NCBI GenBank assembly: GCA_902526085.1 | Contig: CABZJN010000001.1 | Coordinates: 56,954 to 120,953 of the forward strand | Reading direction: 5' to 3' | DNA from: an uncultured Pelagibacteraceae bacterium | GTDB lineage: Bacteria > Pseudomonadota > Alphaproteobacteria > Pelagibacterales > Pelagibacteraceae | Length of the DNA: 64,000 nucleotides | Part shown: positions 28,881-37,214 of the stretch, one piece after another | Numbering within the stretch: position 1 is the first letter of the stretch | How the letters are laid out: the number at the start of each line of letters is the position of its first letter | Program-made: the position numbers and the translations under genes | Notes under the pieces: generated by a model | Told to the model about the DNA's origin: nothing | The model's input: only the letters and a program-made list of their open reading frames with translations | The model's database searches: none

Positions 28881-30014
28881 ATGAATTCGATTTCTAAAAT
28901 CGCAAAAAACAGCACTTATTTACAAATTACTTGGAACGATGGTGAAGAAAGTAAATTTAATTACATGTGGTTAAGAGATAATTGTCCTACAGCACATGAT
29001 AAAGACTCAAGACATAGAATGTTTAATATCTTAGACGTATCAAAAGAAATAAATCCCAAAAAATATTCATTAACTGGTGATGGCAAATTAGAAATAGAGT
29101 GGAGTGAGGGTGACCACACAAGTTATTATGATCCTAAGTGGTTGAGAGAAAATTGTTATACTATTAAAAATAAGCAAGAATATATCTCACCTTATCATCT
29201 TTGGAATAATAATTTGGAAAAAGAATTTTCGTCGATATGTATTGAACATGATGAAGTAATTAATTCTGATGAAGGATTAATAAAGTGGTTAGAACTATTA
29301 CATCATAAAGGTATAGCAATAGTAAAAAATTCACCAACAGAAAAAAAATCAGGTTTTGATATTCTTCATAGAATAAGTCACGTAAGAGAAACCTTTTTTA
29401 AAACTCCCTTTGAAGTAATCAATATTCCAAAACCAAATAATTCTGCTTACACAGCTCATGCTTTAAGAAACCACATGGATTTACCTTGGTTTGAATTACC
29501 ACCTGGTTATCAGTTTTTACACTGTTTAGTAAATGATGCAAAGGGTGGAGACTCTTCCGCGATTGATGGCTTTGCTGTTGCTGATTATTTGAGGAAAAAT
29601 GAAAAAGAGATTTTTGAAACACTAATCTCTGTGCCGCTAAAGTTCAGAGATAAGGATTATACTCAAGAATCTCACCGAAGCTTTCATGCCCCAGCAATTA
29701 GTTTAACAAAAGATAAAGATTTTCATGATATTAGATTTAGTGTTGCAACTATGGATGCATTAGATTGCCATCCAGACCAAATGGACAAAGTTTATAAAGC
29801 TCACCACAGATTTGGTAATCTTTTACACGATGACAAATTTCAAATTAAATTTCGACTAGGACCAGGAGACATATTCTCTTTTAATAATAGGCGTGTTTTA
29901 CACGGCAGAACAGCTTTTGATCCAAATTCAGGTCATCGTCATCTTCAAGGATACTATTTAGATAGAGATGAAATACTTGGAAGATTAGAATATCTTAAAA
30001 AATATAAATTATAA
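28881..30014 (+). CDS. Gamma-butyrobetaine dioxygenase-like (BBOX) Fe(II)/2OG oxygenase
   Basis: MWLRDNCP N-terminal DUF971-type domain; AYTAHALRNHMDLPWFELPPGYQFLHCLVNDAKGGDSSAIDGFAVADYLR (HxD); NNRRVLHGRTAFDPNSGHRHLQGYYLDRDEI. Confidence 0.85.
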   Translation: MNSISKIAKNSTYLQITWNDGEESKFNYMWLRDNCPTAHDKDSRHRMFNILDVSKEINPKKYSLTGDGKLEIEWSEGDHTSYYDPKWLRENCYTIKNKQEYISPYHLWNNNLEKEFSSICIEHDEVINSDEGLIKWLELLHHKGIAIVKNSPTEKKSGFDILHRISHVRETFFKTPFEVINIPKPNNSAYTAHALRNHMDLPWFELPPGYQFLHCLVNDAKGGDSSAIDGFAVADYLRKNEKEIFETLISVPLKFRDKDYTQESHRSFHAPAISLTKDKDFHDIRFSVATMDALDCHPDQMDKVYKAHHRFGNLLHDDKFQIKFRLGPGDIFSFNNRRVLHGRTAFDPNSGHRHLQGYYLDRDEILGRLEYLKKYKL

Positions 30015-30647
30015 GTTTTCGAATATAAGATTGTTATTTTTATTATATTTCAAAAACTCCTTTTTACTTTTAATTGTGTAATAATATTTCTCTTTATTAA
30101 TCATTTGTATTTTTCCATTATTTAAAAACTTTTTATCTAATATTAGATATTTTACTTTTTTATTTAGGCTACTTTTCAAAATAGATTTTACACTGGATTT
30201 GTTAGAAAATGATAAACCCACAGATAGTTTTGAATTAAGTTTAAGAAGATTATAGATATTTTCATGTTTAAAAGAGATAAAAATACATTTTTTGAAACCT
30301 CTAGTTTCTTTAATCAAATTAGATAAAAGTTTTTTACTAAATAATGGCTTTATTTCAATAAAGATGGGAAATTTTTTTTTTGAGATTTTTAGAACCTCTT
30401 TCAATTGTGGTATTTGAAATTTTTTATTTTTAATCTCCTTTAGATCTTCATAATTAATATTTTTGATACTTTTGTTTATTTTAAAAATTCTCTTTAATGT
30501 AAAATCATGAAAACATACAAACTTTTTATCCTTGGTTGAATGGATATCTGTCTCAATCCCAAATCTTTTTTTAAATGATGCTCGAAACGACTTTAGGCAG
30601 TTTTCTTTGTAACTCTTATTTACAATTCCTCTGTGTATTATATGCAT
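30009..30647 (-). CDS. Glycerophosphodiester phosphodiesterase family (UgpQ-like)
   Basis: HRGIVNKSYKENCLKSFRASFKKRFGIETDIHSTKDKKFVCFHDFTLKRI ... IPQLKEVL ... FIEIK motifs of GDPD. Confidence 0.78.
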   Translation of the reverse strand: MHIIHRGIVNKSYKENCLKSFRASFKKRFGIETDIHSTKDKKFVCFHDFTLKRIFKINKSIKNINYEDLKEIKNKKFQIPQLKEVLKISKKKFPIFIEIKPLFSKKLLSNLIKETRGFKKCIFISFKHENIYNLLKLNSKLSVGLSFSNKSSVKSILKSSLNKKVKYLILDKKFLNNGKIQMINKEKYYYTIKSKKEFLKYNKNNNLIFENL

Positions 30648-30650
30648 GTA

Positions 30651-30682
30651 AAAAAAAAGGGCTCTGTTTTCACAAAGCCCTT
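30651..30682 (-). terminator. Intrinsic terminator downstream of the betaine-type SBP gene (minus strand)
   Basis: AAGGGCT (30657-30663) / AGCCCTT (30676-30682) stem with inner TGT/ACA pairing; A-tract 30651-30658 gives a U-tract on the minus-strand transcript. Confidence 0.75.
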
Positions 30683-30706
30683 AATTATTTTTTTGAAGTC
30701 TAATTA

Positions 30707-31717
30707 TTAGTTAGGTAACCAACTTTTCCATTTATCTGGATTGTTGTCCAACCACTCATTTACAACTTCTTTAACGTCTCTTTTTTTGATGTCAACTTCA
30801 ACAAGCATCTTAGCTTGGTCTAAGTTTTCTAACTTCATTCTTTCAAAAAAAGCTTTTGCTTTAGCATGTTCTGGTTTAGCAAATGTGTCAGGATTTCCAT
30901 AATTCATAGTGTAATCTTTATCCCAACCAGTTGCTGGCCATCCATCTGTACCACAAGTTTTCCAGTTGTTTGCTTCAGTAAATGTGTCTCCTGCACAAGT
31001 TTTGTATTCAGGAAGTTGAACTCCTACCATGTCAAACTCACCAAAGAACCAGTGTGGTGACCACAAGTATAACAAGAACGGTTCTTTTCTCATGTAAGCA
31101 GCTTTTGCTTCTGCAATTGCAGCTGCTTCAGTACCTAGCTCATCTGCTTGGAAATCAATTCCTAAAAGATCAAGTCTTTTTTGGTCATGACAGTTCCAAC
31201 CAGCTACAGGACATCCAATTAATCTTCCTTTACCGCCTGTTTCAATAGTTGCAAATTTAGCTTTATGTTTGTTTAGGTCTCTCCAAGTTTTAATGCCCAT
31301 TTCTTCTGCAGCATATCTAGGTATCCAGTAATCTGACATACCGATGATTCCAGTAGTTCCTAAAAGATCAACTGTTCCATCTCCTTTATAAGACTTAACA
31401 ACTTTGCCGTCATAAATTAAATCTTCATTAAACATTACATCGTCTGCCTCTGCATAACTTGGCCAACTTTCGCAAGCGAAATCAAGTTCTCCAGCTGCAA
31501 TTGCTTCCCATAATCCAGTACCAGAAGGGAAAACTGTTTGTTTAACTTTATAGCCCATTTCTCTTTCAAGAATTGCTACTGCAACTTCACAAGTAATTAT
31601 TCCACCTGTCCAGTCAGCAATAGCAGCATGTAATCTTTTTGCATTTGCCTGAGTAAGACTTGCAAGTAAAATTACAAAAGATAAAAATAGAGCTGATATT
31701 GTTTTTGATATCCTCAT
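30707..31717 (-). CDS. Glycine betaine/proline-type ABC transporter substrate-binding protein (ProX/OpuAC-like)
   Basis: Signal peptide; HAAIADWTGGIITCEVAVAILEREMGYKVKQTVFPSGTGLWEAIAAGELDFACESWPS; FLLYLWSPHWFFGEFDM. Confidence 0.88.
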   Translation of the reverse strand: MRISKTISALFLSFVILLASLTQANAKRLHAAIADWTGGIITCEVAVAILEREMGYKVKQTVFPSGTGLWEAIAAGELDFACESWPSYAEADDVMFNEDLIYDGKVVKSYKGDGTVDLLGTTGIIGMSDYWIPRYAAEEMGIKTWRDLNKHKAKFATIETGGKGRLIGCPVAGWNCHDQKRLDLLGIDFQADELGTEAAAIAEAKAAYMRKEPFLLYLWSPHWFFGEFDMVGVQLPEYKTCAGDTFTEANNWKTCGTDGWPATGWDKDYTMNYGNPDTFAKPEHAKAKAFFERMKLENLDQAKMLVEVDIKKRDVKEVVNEWLDNNPDKWKSWLPN

Positions 31718-31806
31718 TTATTTCCTCTCATTTAATTAATTAAAGTCATATCTTAAAACAAAAAATACTAGTTTGTAAACTGTGAATAATGATGCTTTTA
31801 CTTGAC

Positions 31807-33924
31807 TTATAAGCCTAAAGCTTCTCTCTGCTTTTTTGTCCAAGCAAGCGATATTCGGTCTATAATTATTGCCAATAATACAATTCCTATACCGGCTGCT
31901 AATCCTCTACCAGTATCTGATCTTGCCAATCCATTAAATACTTCTAAACCTAATCCTTTTCCTCCAATTAAAGGTGTAACAATCTGCATTGCAAAAGCCA
32001 TAATAACTGTTTGATTAAATCCAATAACTAAACTTGGAACAGCTAAAGGAAATTTAATTTTATTTAGAGTTTGTAATAAGGTACCACCAAATGAACGTGA
32101 AACCTCTGAGTAAGTTCCAGATACTTGAGTTAAACCTAAAGATGTTAATCGAATGATGGGTGGTATGGAGTATATTACTGTTGCAAGTACTGCAGATACT
32201 ATTCCTCCTCCAAAAAACATCAAAACTGGAATTAAATAACAGAAGTAAGGTAAAGTCTGCATGGCATCTAAAACCACGTTTTGAACATTCCTAAATCTCT
32301 CATTATAAGAAGCAATAATTCCAAGAGGAACTCCAATTATAAAACATAAAGCTACAGACACTAAAACAGATGATAGTGTTATCATTGATTGTGGCCATAT
32401 CCCACAAGCACCAATGAAAAGTAATAATATTGCTGTAATAATTGCAAATCTGATACCAACAGTAAAGTATCCAATTGCTGCAAATACCCCTAATGTATAC
32501 CACCATGGCACATGAGTTAAGAATATATCAAGTGGTCTTAAAAGTTTAAGATATACAAATCCCCTAAGAGCTTTAGTAAATGCAATAAAACTTGGATTAA
32601 CAGTTAAAGACTCTACACTATTAGAAATTGGTTGTCTTATTGACAATCTCCATTCTTCAGGAAATGATCCTATACTTACCATATAAGAGTCAACGAATGA
32701 TATTGTCAGAACCAATAAAAAAGATGGTATGATATAGTATCTTCTAGAAATTATTTCACCAATATCTCTTGCTGTTTGTCTGCTTGCTAATGAAATACAA
32801 AATTCAAATACATATGCAATAAATTTAGTTAAATTTGTACAAACAAAATTAATCAAACCACCTAAAAATTCTAAAGGTTTTTCTATAATTCTTGCGATAG
32901 TAAATTTTTCCCAAGATTGTGGAAGCAAATAAAATTTTTGAACGTTCGATGGAAGTATTTGTTTTGTTTTACTAAATGACATACTAAATCTATCAAACAT
33001 TATTGCCATGAAGAGAATGCAGAGTCCTCCCTCCATTGCCCATCCAACATCAAGTCTTCTAATCGCTTGCCATACTTGACCGCCAATTCCTTCAGCTCCA
33101 ATAAAACATGCTAAAACTACAAGCGCTAAAGCCATCATTATCACCTGATTAATTCCCATCATTATACTTGGAAGTGAAAGTGGAATTTTAATTTTAAATA
33201 GGAGTTGTAATTTACTTGATCCAAATGAGGTTGCAGATTCTATTGTTTCTGCTGAAACTTGTCTTATACCAGTATTTGTTAATCTTATGATCGGAGGCAT
33301 AGAGTAAATCATTGTGGCTAAAATTGCTGGAGCTCCTCCAATTCCAAAAAAGAAAAGAGCTGGAAAAAGATAAACAAACGCAGGCATTACTTGCATTGTA
33401 TCTAAAATAGGCTTCATAAAATTTTCAAACTTGTCACTTTGTGAACAAAGCACACCTAGGGTAACTCCAACTACTACACATAGTAAAACAGATAAACCCA
33501 TCAACGCCACTGTTTGTAGAGAAGGTTCCCACATTCCTGTTGCACCCCAAAAATATATAACGAATAAAGAGTACAATCCTAATCTCAAACCACCTGCAAT
33601 TAAGCAGGGTAAAAATATTAATGCTGCAATTAACAGCCAAGGCGAGTCGATCAAAAAATCTTCAACGAAGTAATATACATTTTTTATATAACTGGCTATT
33701 ATTTTGGTAATCCATCTATAATTTTTCTTTAAATAATCTTCACCCTCATTAACCCATGCTGTAAATGTAAATTGGTCAGTGACGACCTTTGGCATTTTTG
33801 AAGGACCATCGCTTTGAAAAGATAACCACAGTGCAACTAAAAATGTTATTAAGATTACAGAATATGTAATAATATTTTTTGATGAATTTTGCTTTCCTTG
33901 AATACTTGCAACTTCAGATGACAT
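31807..33924 (-). CDS. Glycine betaine/proline-type ABC permease, tandem fusion of two ProW-like domains
   Basis: 705 aa with two homologous permease modules: VGVTLGVLCSQSDKFENFMKPILDTMQVMPAFVYLFPALFFFGIG... and IGVPLGIIASYNERFRNVQNVVLDAMQTLPYFCYLIPVLMFFGGG..., each with a YSMPPIIRLT / YSIPPIIRLT block. Confidence 0.9.
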   Translation of the reverse strand: MSSEVASIQGKQNSSKNIITYSVILITFLVALWLSFQSDGPSKMPKVVTDQFTFTAWVNEGEDYLKKNYRWITKIIASYIKNVYYFVEDFLIDSPWLLIAALIFLPCLIAGGLRLGLYSLFVIYFWGATGMWEPSLQTVALMGLSVLLCVVVGVTLGVLCSQSDKFENFMKPILDTMQVMPAFVYLFPALFFFGIGGAPAILATMIYSMPPIIRLTNTGIRQVSAETIESATSFGSSKLQLLFKIKIPLSLPSIMMGINQVIMMALALVVLACFIGAEGIGGQVWQAIRRLDVGWAMEGGLCILFMAIMFDRFSMSFSKTKQILPSNVQKFYLLPQSWEKFTIARIIEKPLEFLGGLINFVCTNLTKFIAYVFEFCISLASRQTARDIGEIISRRYYIIPSFLLVLTISFVDSYMVSIGSFPEEWRLSIRQPISNSVESLTVNPSFIAFTKALRGFVYLKLLRPLDIFLTHVPWWYTLGVFAAIGYFTVGIRFAIITAILLLFIGACGIWPQSMITLSSVLVSVALCFIIGVPLGIIASYNERFRNVQNVVLDAMQTLPYFCYLIPVLMFFGGGIVSAVLATVIYSIPPIIRLTSLGLTQVSGTYSEVSRSFGGTLLQTLNKIKFPLAVPSLVIGFNQTVIMAFAMQIVTPLIGGKGLGLEVFNGLARSDTGRGLAAGIGIVLLAIIIDRISLAWTKKQREALGL

Positions 33925-33983
33925 ATTATCTAAAATTTAAAATAAATAATTTTACTTTTAAAGAAAAATATTGTCTATTTTTG

Positions 33984-33999
33984 TGTTATTAAAATAACA
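33984..33999. promoter_or_regulatory. Short inverted repeat immediately upstream of second ProV-like gene
   Basis: TGTTATT-AA-AATAACA ending 4 nt before the ATG at 34004. Confidence 0.3.
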
Positions 34000-34003
34000 A
34001 AAT

Positions 34004-35050
34004 ATGAATAATCAACCAAAAATAACGTGTTCAAATGTTTGGAAATTATTTGGTTCTGACGAACAAAGAATAATTAAAGATTTAGATAAAAGCTTATCAA
34101 TAAAAGAAGTTCAAGAAAAGACCGGTCATGTGGTTGCAGTAAAAGATGTTAGCTTTTCAATTGAGAAAGGTGAGACATTTGTTGTAATGGGTTTATCGGG
34201 AAGTGGAAAATCAACCTTAGTTAGATGTATTTCAAGATTAATTGAACCAACTTCTGGAACAGTTAAAATGGATGATGTTGATGTAACGAAAATGAGTGGC
34301 AGAGAATTATTAGATTTAAGAAGAAATAAAATGAGCATGGTTTTTCAACATTTTGGTTTATTTCCACATAGAACAGTTGTGGAGAATATTGGATATGGTT
34401 TAGAGATTAGAGGAAATAAAAAAAATGACAGAGTAGAAAAATCAATGGAAGTTTTAAAAATGGTTGGTTTAGAAGGTTGGCACAATAATTATCCAAGAGA
34501 ACTATCAGGAGGAATGCAACAAAGGGTGGGTTTAGCTCGTGCATTAGCTGTAGATCCAGAAATTTTAATTTTTGATGAACCTTTTTCAGCATTAGATCCA
34601 TTAATTAGAAGAGAAATGCAGGATGAACTATTAAAGATTCAAGAAAAATTACAGAAGACAATGGTATTTATTACTCATGATTTCTTAGAGGCAATTAAAA
34701 TGGGTGATCATATAGCAATTATGAAAGATGGAGAAGTTTCTCAAGTGGGAACACCAGAGGAAATTGTTGCTAACCCCAAAGATCAATATGTAAAAGATTT
34801 TTGCGAAGATGTACCAAAATATAAAGTCCTTAGTGCAAGCAAAGTAATGAGAGAAGAATGTTGTGACGATACAAAAAAAATGTTTGAAAACGGATCAAAT
34901 AATATTCCTCATAATTCAAAAATAGAAACTTTAATTGATAAGCTTGTAGATACAGATCAGAAATTTCCAGTGGTTAACAGTGAGACAGGTGAACTTATTG
35001 GCGAAATTGATAGAGCAATAGTAATGAAATCAATGAAATCAGCTAATTAA
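34004..35050 (+). CDS. Glycine betaine/proline-type ABC transporter ATP-binding protein (second ProV-like paralog)
   Basis: VQEKTGHVVAVKDVSFSIEKGETFVVMGLSGSGKSTLVRCISRLIEPTSG; LSGGMQQRVGLARALAVDPEILIFDEPFSALDPLIRREM. Confidence 0.9.
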   Translation: MNNQPKITCSNVWKLFGSDEQRIIKDLDKSLSIKEVQEKTGHVVAVKDVSFSIEKGETFVVMGLSGSGKSTLVRCISRLIEPTSGTVKMDDVDVTKMSGRELLDLRRNKMSMVFQHFGLFPHRTVVENIGYGLEIRGNKKNDRVEKSMEVLKMVGLEGWHNNYPRELSGGMQQRVGLARALAVDPEILIFDEPFSALDPLIRREMQDELLKIQEKLQKTMVFITHDFLEAIKMGDHIAIMKDGEVSQVGTPEEIVANPKDQYVKDFCEDVPKYKVLSASKVMREECCDDTKKMFENGSNNIPHNSKIETLIDKLVDTDQKFPVVNSETGELIGEIDRAIVMKSMKSAN

Positions 35051-35975
35051 TTTCTCTACTCACCTTAGTTTTTTTTTGTTTTACTTTATCTCTCCAAATT
35101 ATAATCATACCAGCAAACACAATTACGAAAACTCCTGGAAATAATTGTTCCCAAGGAGCCTCATTAAAAAATAACCAACCTAAAACAAATGATGAGGGAA
35201 TGCCAAAATATTCAAACGAGGCCATCTTACTTGCAGAGATTAATCTATAAGAATAGATAAAAAGTATTGCTGCAGTACCTCCAAGAATACCAGTGAGTGT
35301 CATAAGAAAAAAATCCTGGGTGCTTTTTATTGCTGCATGTCCAGTAGTCAATAAAAACAATACAACACCACCAATTACATTGAATATTAAAGTGTATAAT
35401 TGAATTTTTGCTGTTGAGTGACCATCAGGTATAAATTTTAAAATTATCACACTCAATGCCCAAGCAATTGCTGTTAGAATTGGAAATATTGAGTAAAAAC
35501 TAAATATGTCACTTCCTGGCTGAACAATCAAAACAACTCCAAAAAAACCTATAAAAATTGCAGACCATCTATAAATACCAACTTTATCCTTTAAGAAAAT
35601 TATTGACAAAATTACAATGAAAAATGGAGAAGAAAATGTAAGAACCATAGCAGTAGCAAATTCTAAATTAATTACTGAAATAAATATGAATATATTCATT
35701 GATAAGAAAGCCAAACCTCTAAAAAAACTTAAGGCAATGAATTTGTTGTTTAGATTCTTAAAAACTGAAATATACTCTTTGGTAAATAAAATAAGTATAA
35801 ATAAAGGGATTGCCCCCGCAATATTTCTGAATACTGCTAACTGAATTACTGTATATTCATTGCCCAAAAACTTTATTACAACCATGTACATATCCACACA
35901 TAGGATTGCTAAGAGCATGGTAAATATTGCTAAATATGTTTTTTTTAAATCTATTTTTTCTGAATAAATATTCAT
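35043..35975 (-). CDS. EamA/DMT family transporter
   Basis: 10-TM EamA pattern; FLKDKVGIYRWSAIFIGFFGVVLIVQPG; 3' end overlaps the convergent ProV-like gene by 8 nt. Confidence 0.85.
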   Translation of the reverse strand: MNIYSEKIDLKKTYLAIFTMLLAILCVDMYMVVIKFLGNEYTVIQLAVFRNIAGAIPLFILILFTKEYISVFKNLNNKFIALSFFRGLAFLSMNIFIFISVINLEFATAMVLTFSSPFFIVILSIIFLKDKVGIYRWSAIFIGFFGVVLIVQPGSDIFSFYSIFPILTAIAWALSVIILKFIPDGHSTAKIQLYTLIFNVIGGVVLFLLTTGHAAIKSTQDFFLMTLTGILGGTAAILFIYSYRLISASKMASFEYFGIPSSFVLGWLFFNEAPWEQLFPGVFVIVFAGMIIIWRDKVKQKKTKVSREIN

Positions 35976-36011
35976 TTATAATTTTTTAAAATTGTATACT
36001 TTATAAAAAAA

Positions 36012-37202
36012 ATGCAAAGTTTTAAACTTAATGAAACTGATATTCTATCCAATCAAGATTGGACGTTTCCGACTAATATTGCATACGGTCCAGGCAGATT
36101 GAAAGAAATAGGTGGTATATGTAATAATTTGGATATTAAAAACCCTGTGATTGTTACAGATAAAGGAAGCACAAAATTACCATTTATTGAAAATTTACAA
36201 AATTATTTAAAAAGTTCTGATGTAAAATCAGATCTATTTTTTGATATATCTCCAAATCCAAGAGAAGATGAGATTTCAAATGGTGTTAGTAAATTTAAAG
36301 ATGGAAACCATGATGCTATAATTGCAATCGGTGGAGGCAGTGCAATGGATGGAGGAAAATTAATTTGCCTCACAGCAAACAATGACGTTCCATTAAGAGA
36401 TTTTGAGTTTGAATTAACTCCGCCTATAATTAGCAAGGATAACCCATTCCCAAAAATTATAACTATTCCAACAACTGCTGGAACTGGAGCTGAAACAGAA
36501 ATTTCAGCTATGGTTACTTATTTAAAAGAAGGCATGAAATTTTGTATGTGGCATCCAGATGTTAGACCTTCCTTAGCATTGTTAGATCCAGAACTTACGA
36601 TTGGATTGCCAGCAAATTTAACTGCATGGACTGGTGCAGATGCTTTAATCCATGGTATAGAGGGTTATTGTGTTCCTGGTTTCAATCCAATGTGTGATGG
36701 TGCTGCTTTAGAAGGTTTATCTTTGATATCAAAATCTTTAGTCACAGCTGTAGAAGATCCTAGCAATATAGTTGCAAGAGGTGGAATGCATGTTGGATCT
36801 TGTTTAGCAGGAATTTCTTTTTTAAAAGGTTTAGGATTAGTACATGCTATTGCTCATATGGTTGGAGCCGAATACAATACTCATCACGGACTAACGAATG
36901 CAATAATATTACCTGTAGTTTTAAAATATAATCTACCAGGTATGGAAGAAAAAGTTAAAAGAATGTCAGAGGCTATGCAATTTAAAGATCATTCTGTAGA
37001 TGCATTTATATCAAACATTGAAAACATTCTTGATAGAATTAAAATTCCAAAAAGTTTAAGCGAAATTGGTGTACCTGAAGATTGTGTTGATAGAATTGCT
37101 GAAAAATCAATGAAAGATCAAGCCTATGGACAAAATCCTAAAAAAGCAAGTTTAGAAGAAATAAAGGAAATTACTCTAGCATCCATTAAAAAGGCAAGGT
37201 AA
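36012..37202 (+). CDS. Iron-containing (group III) alcohol dehydrogenase
   Basis: IAYGPGRLKEIG, IAIGGGSAMDGGK, PTTAGTGAETEISAMVTY, LVHAIAHMVGAEYNTHHGLTNAIILP. Confidence 0.9.
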   Translation: MQSFKLNETDILSNQDWTFPTNIAYGPGRLKEIGGICNNLDIKNPVIVTDKGSTKLPFIENLQNYLKSSDVKSDLFFDISPNPREDEISNGVSKFKDGNHDAIIAIGGGSAMDGGKLICLTANNDVPLRDFEFELTPPIISKDNPFPKIITIPTTAGTGAETEISAMVTYLKEGMKFCMWHPDVRPSLALLDPELTIGLPANLTAWTGADALIHGIEGYCVPGFNPMCDGAALEGLSLISKSLVTAVEDPSNIVARGGMHVGSCLAGISFLKGLGLVHAIAHMVGAEYNTHHGLTNAIILPVVLKYNLPGMEEKVKRMSEAMQFKDHSVDAFISNIENILDRIKIPKSLSEIGVPEDCVDRIAEKSMKDQAYGQNPKKASLEEIKEITLASIKKAR

Positions 37203-37214
37203 TAGTAAATTCTC

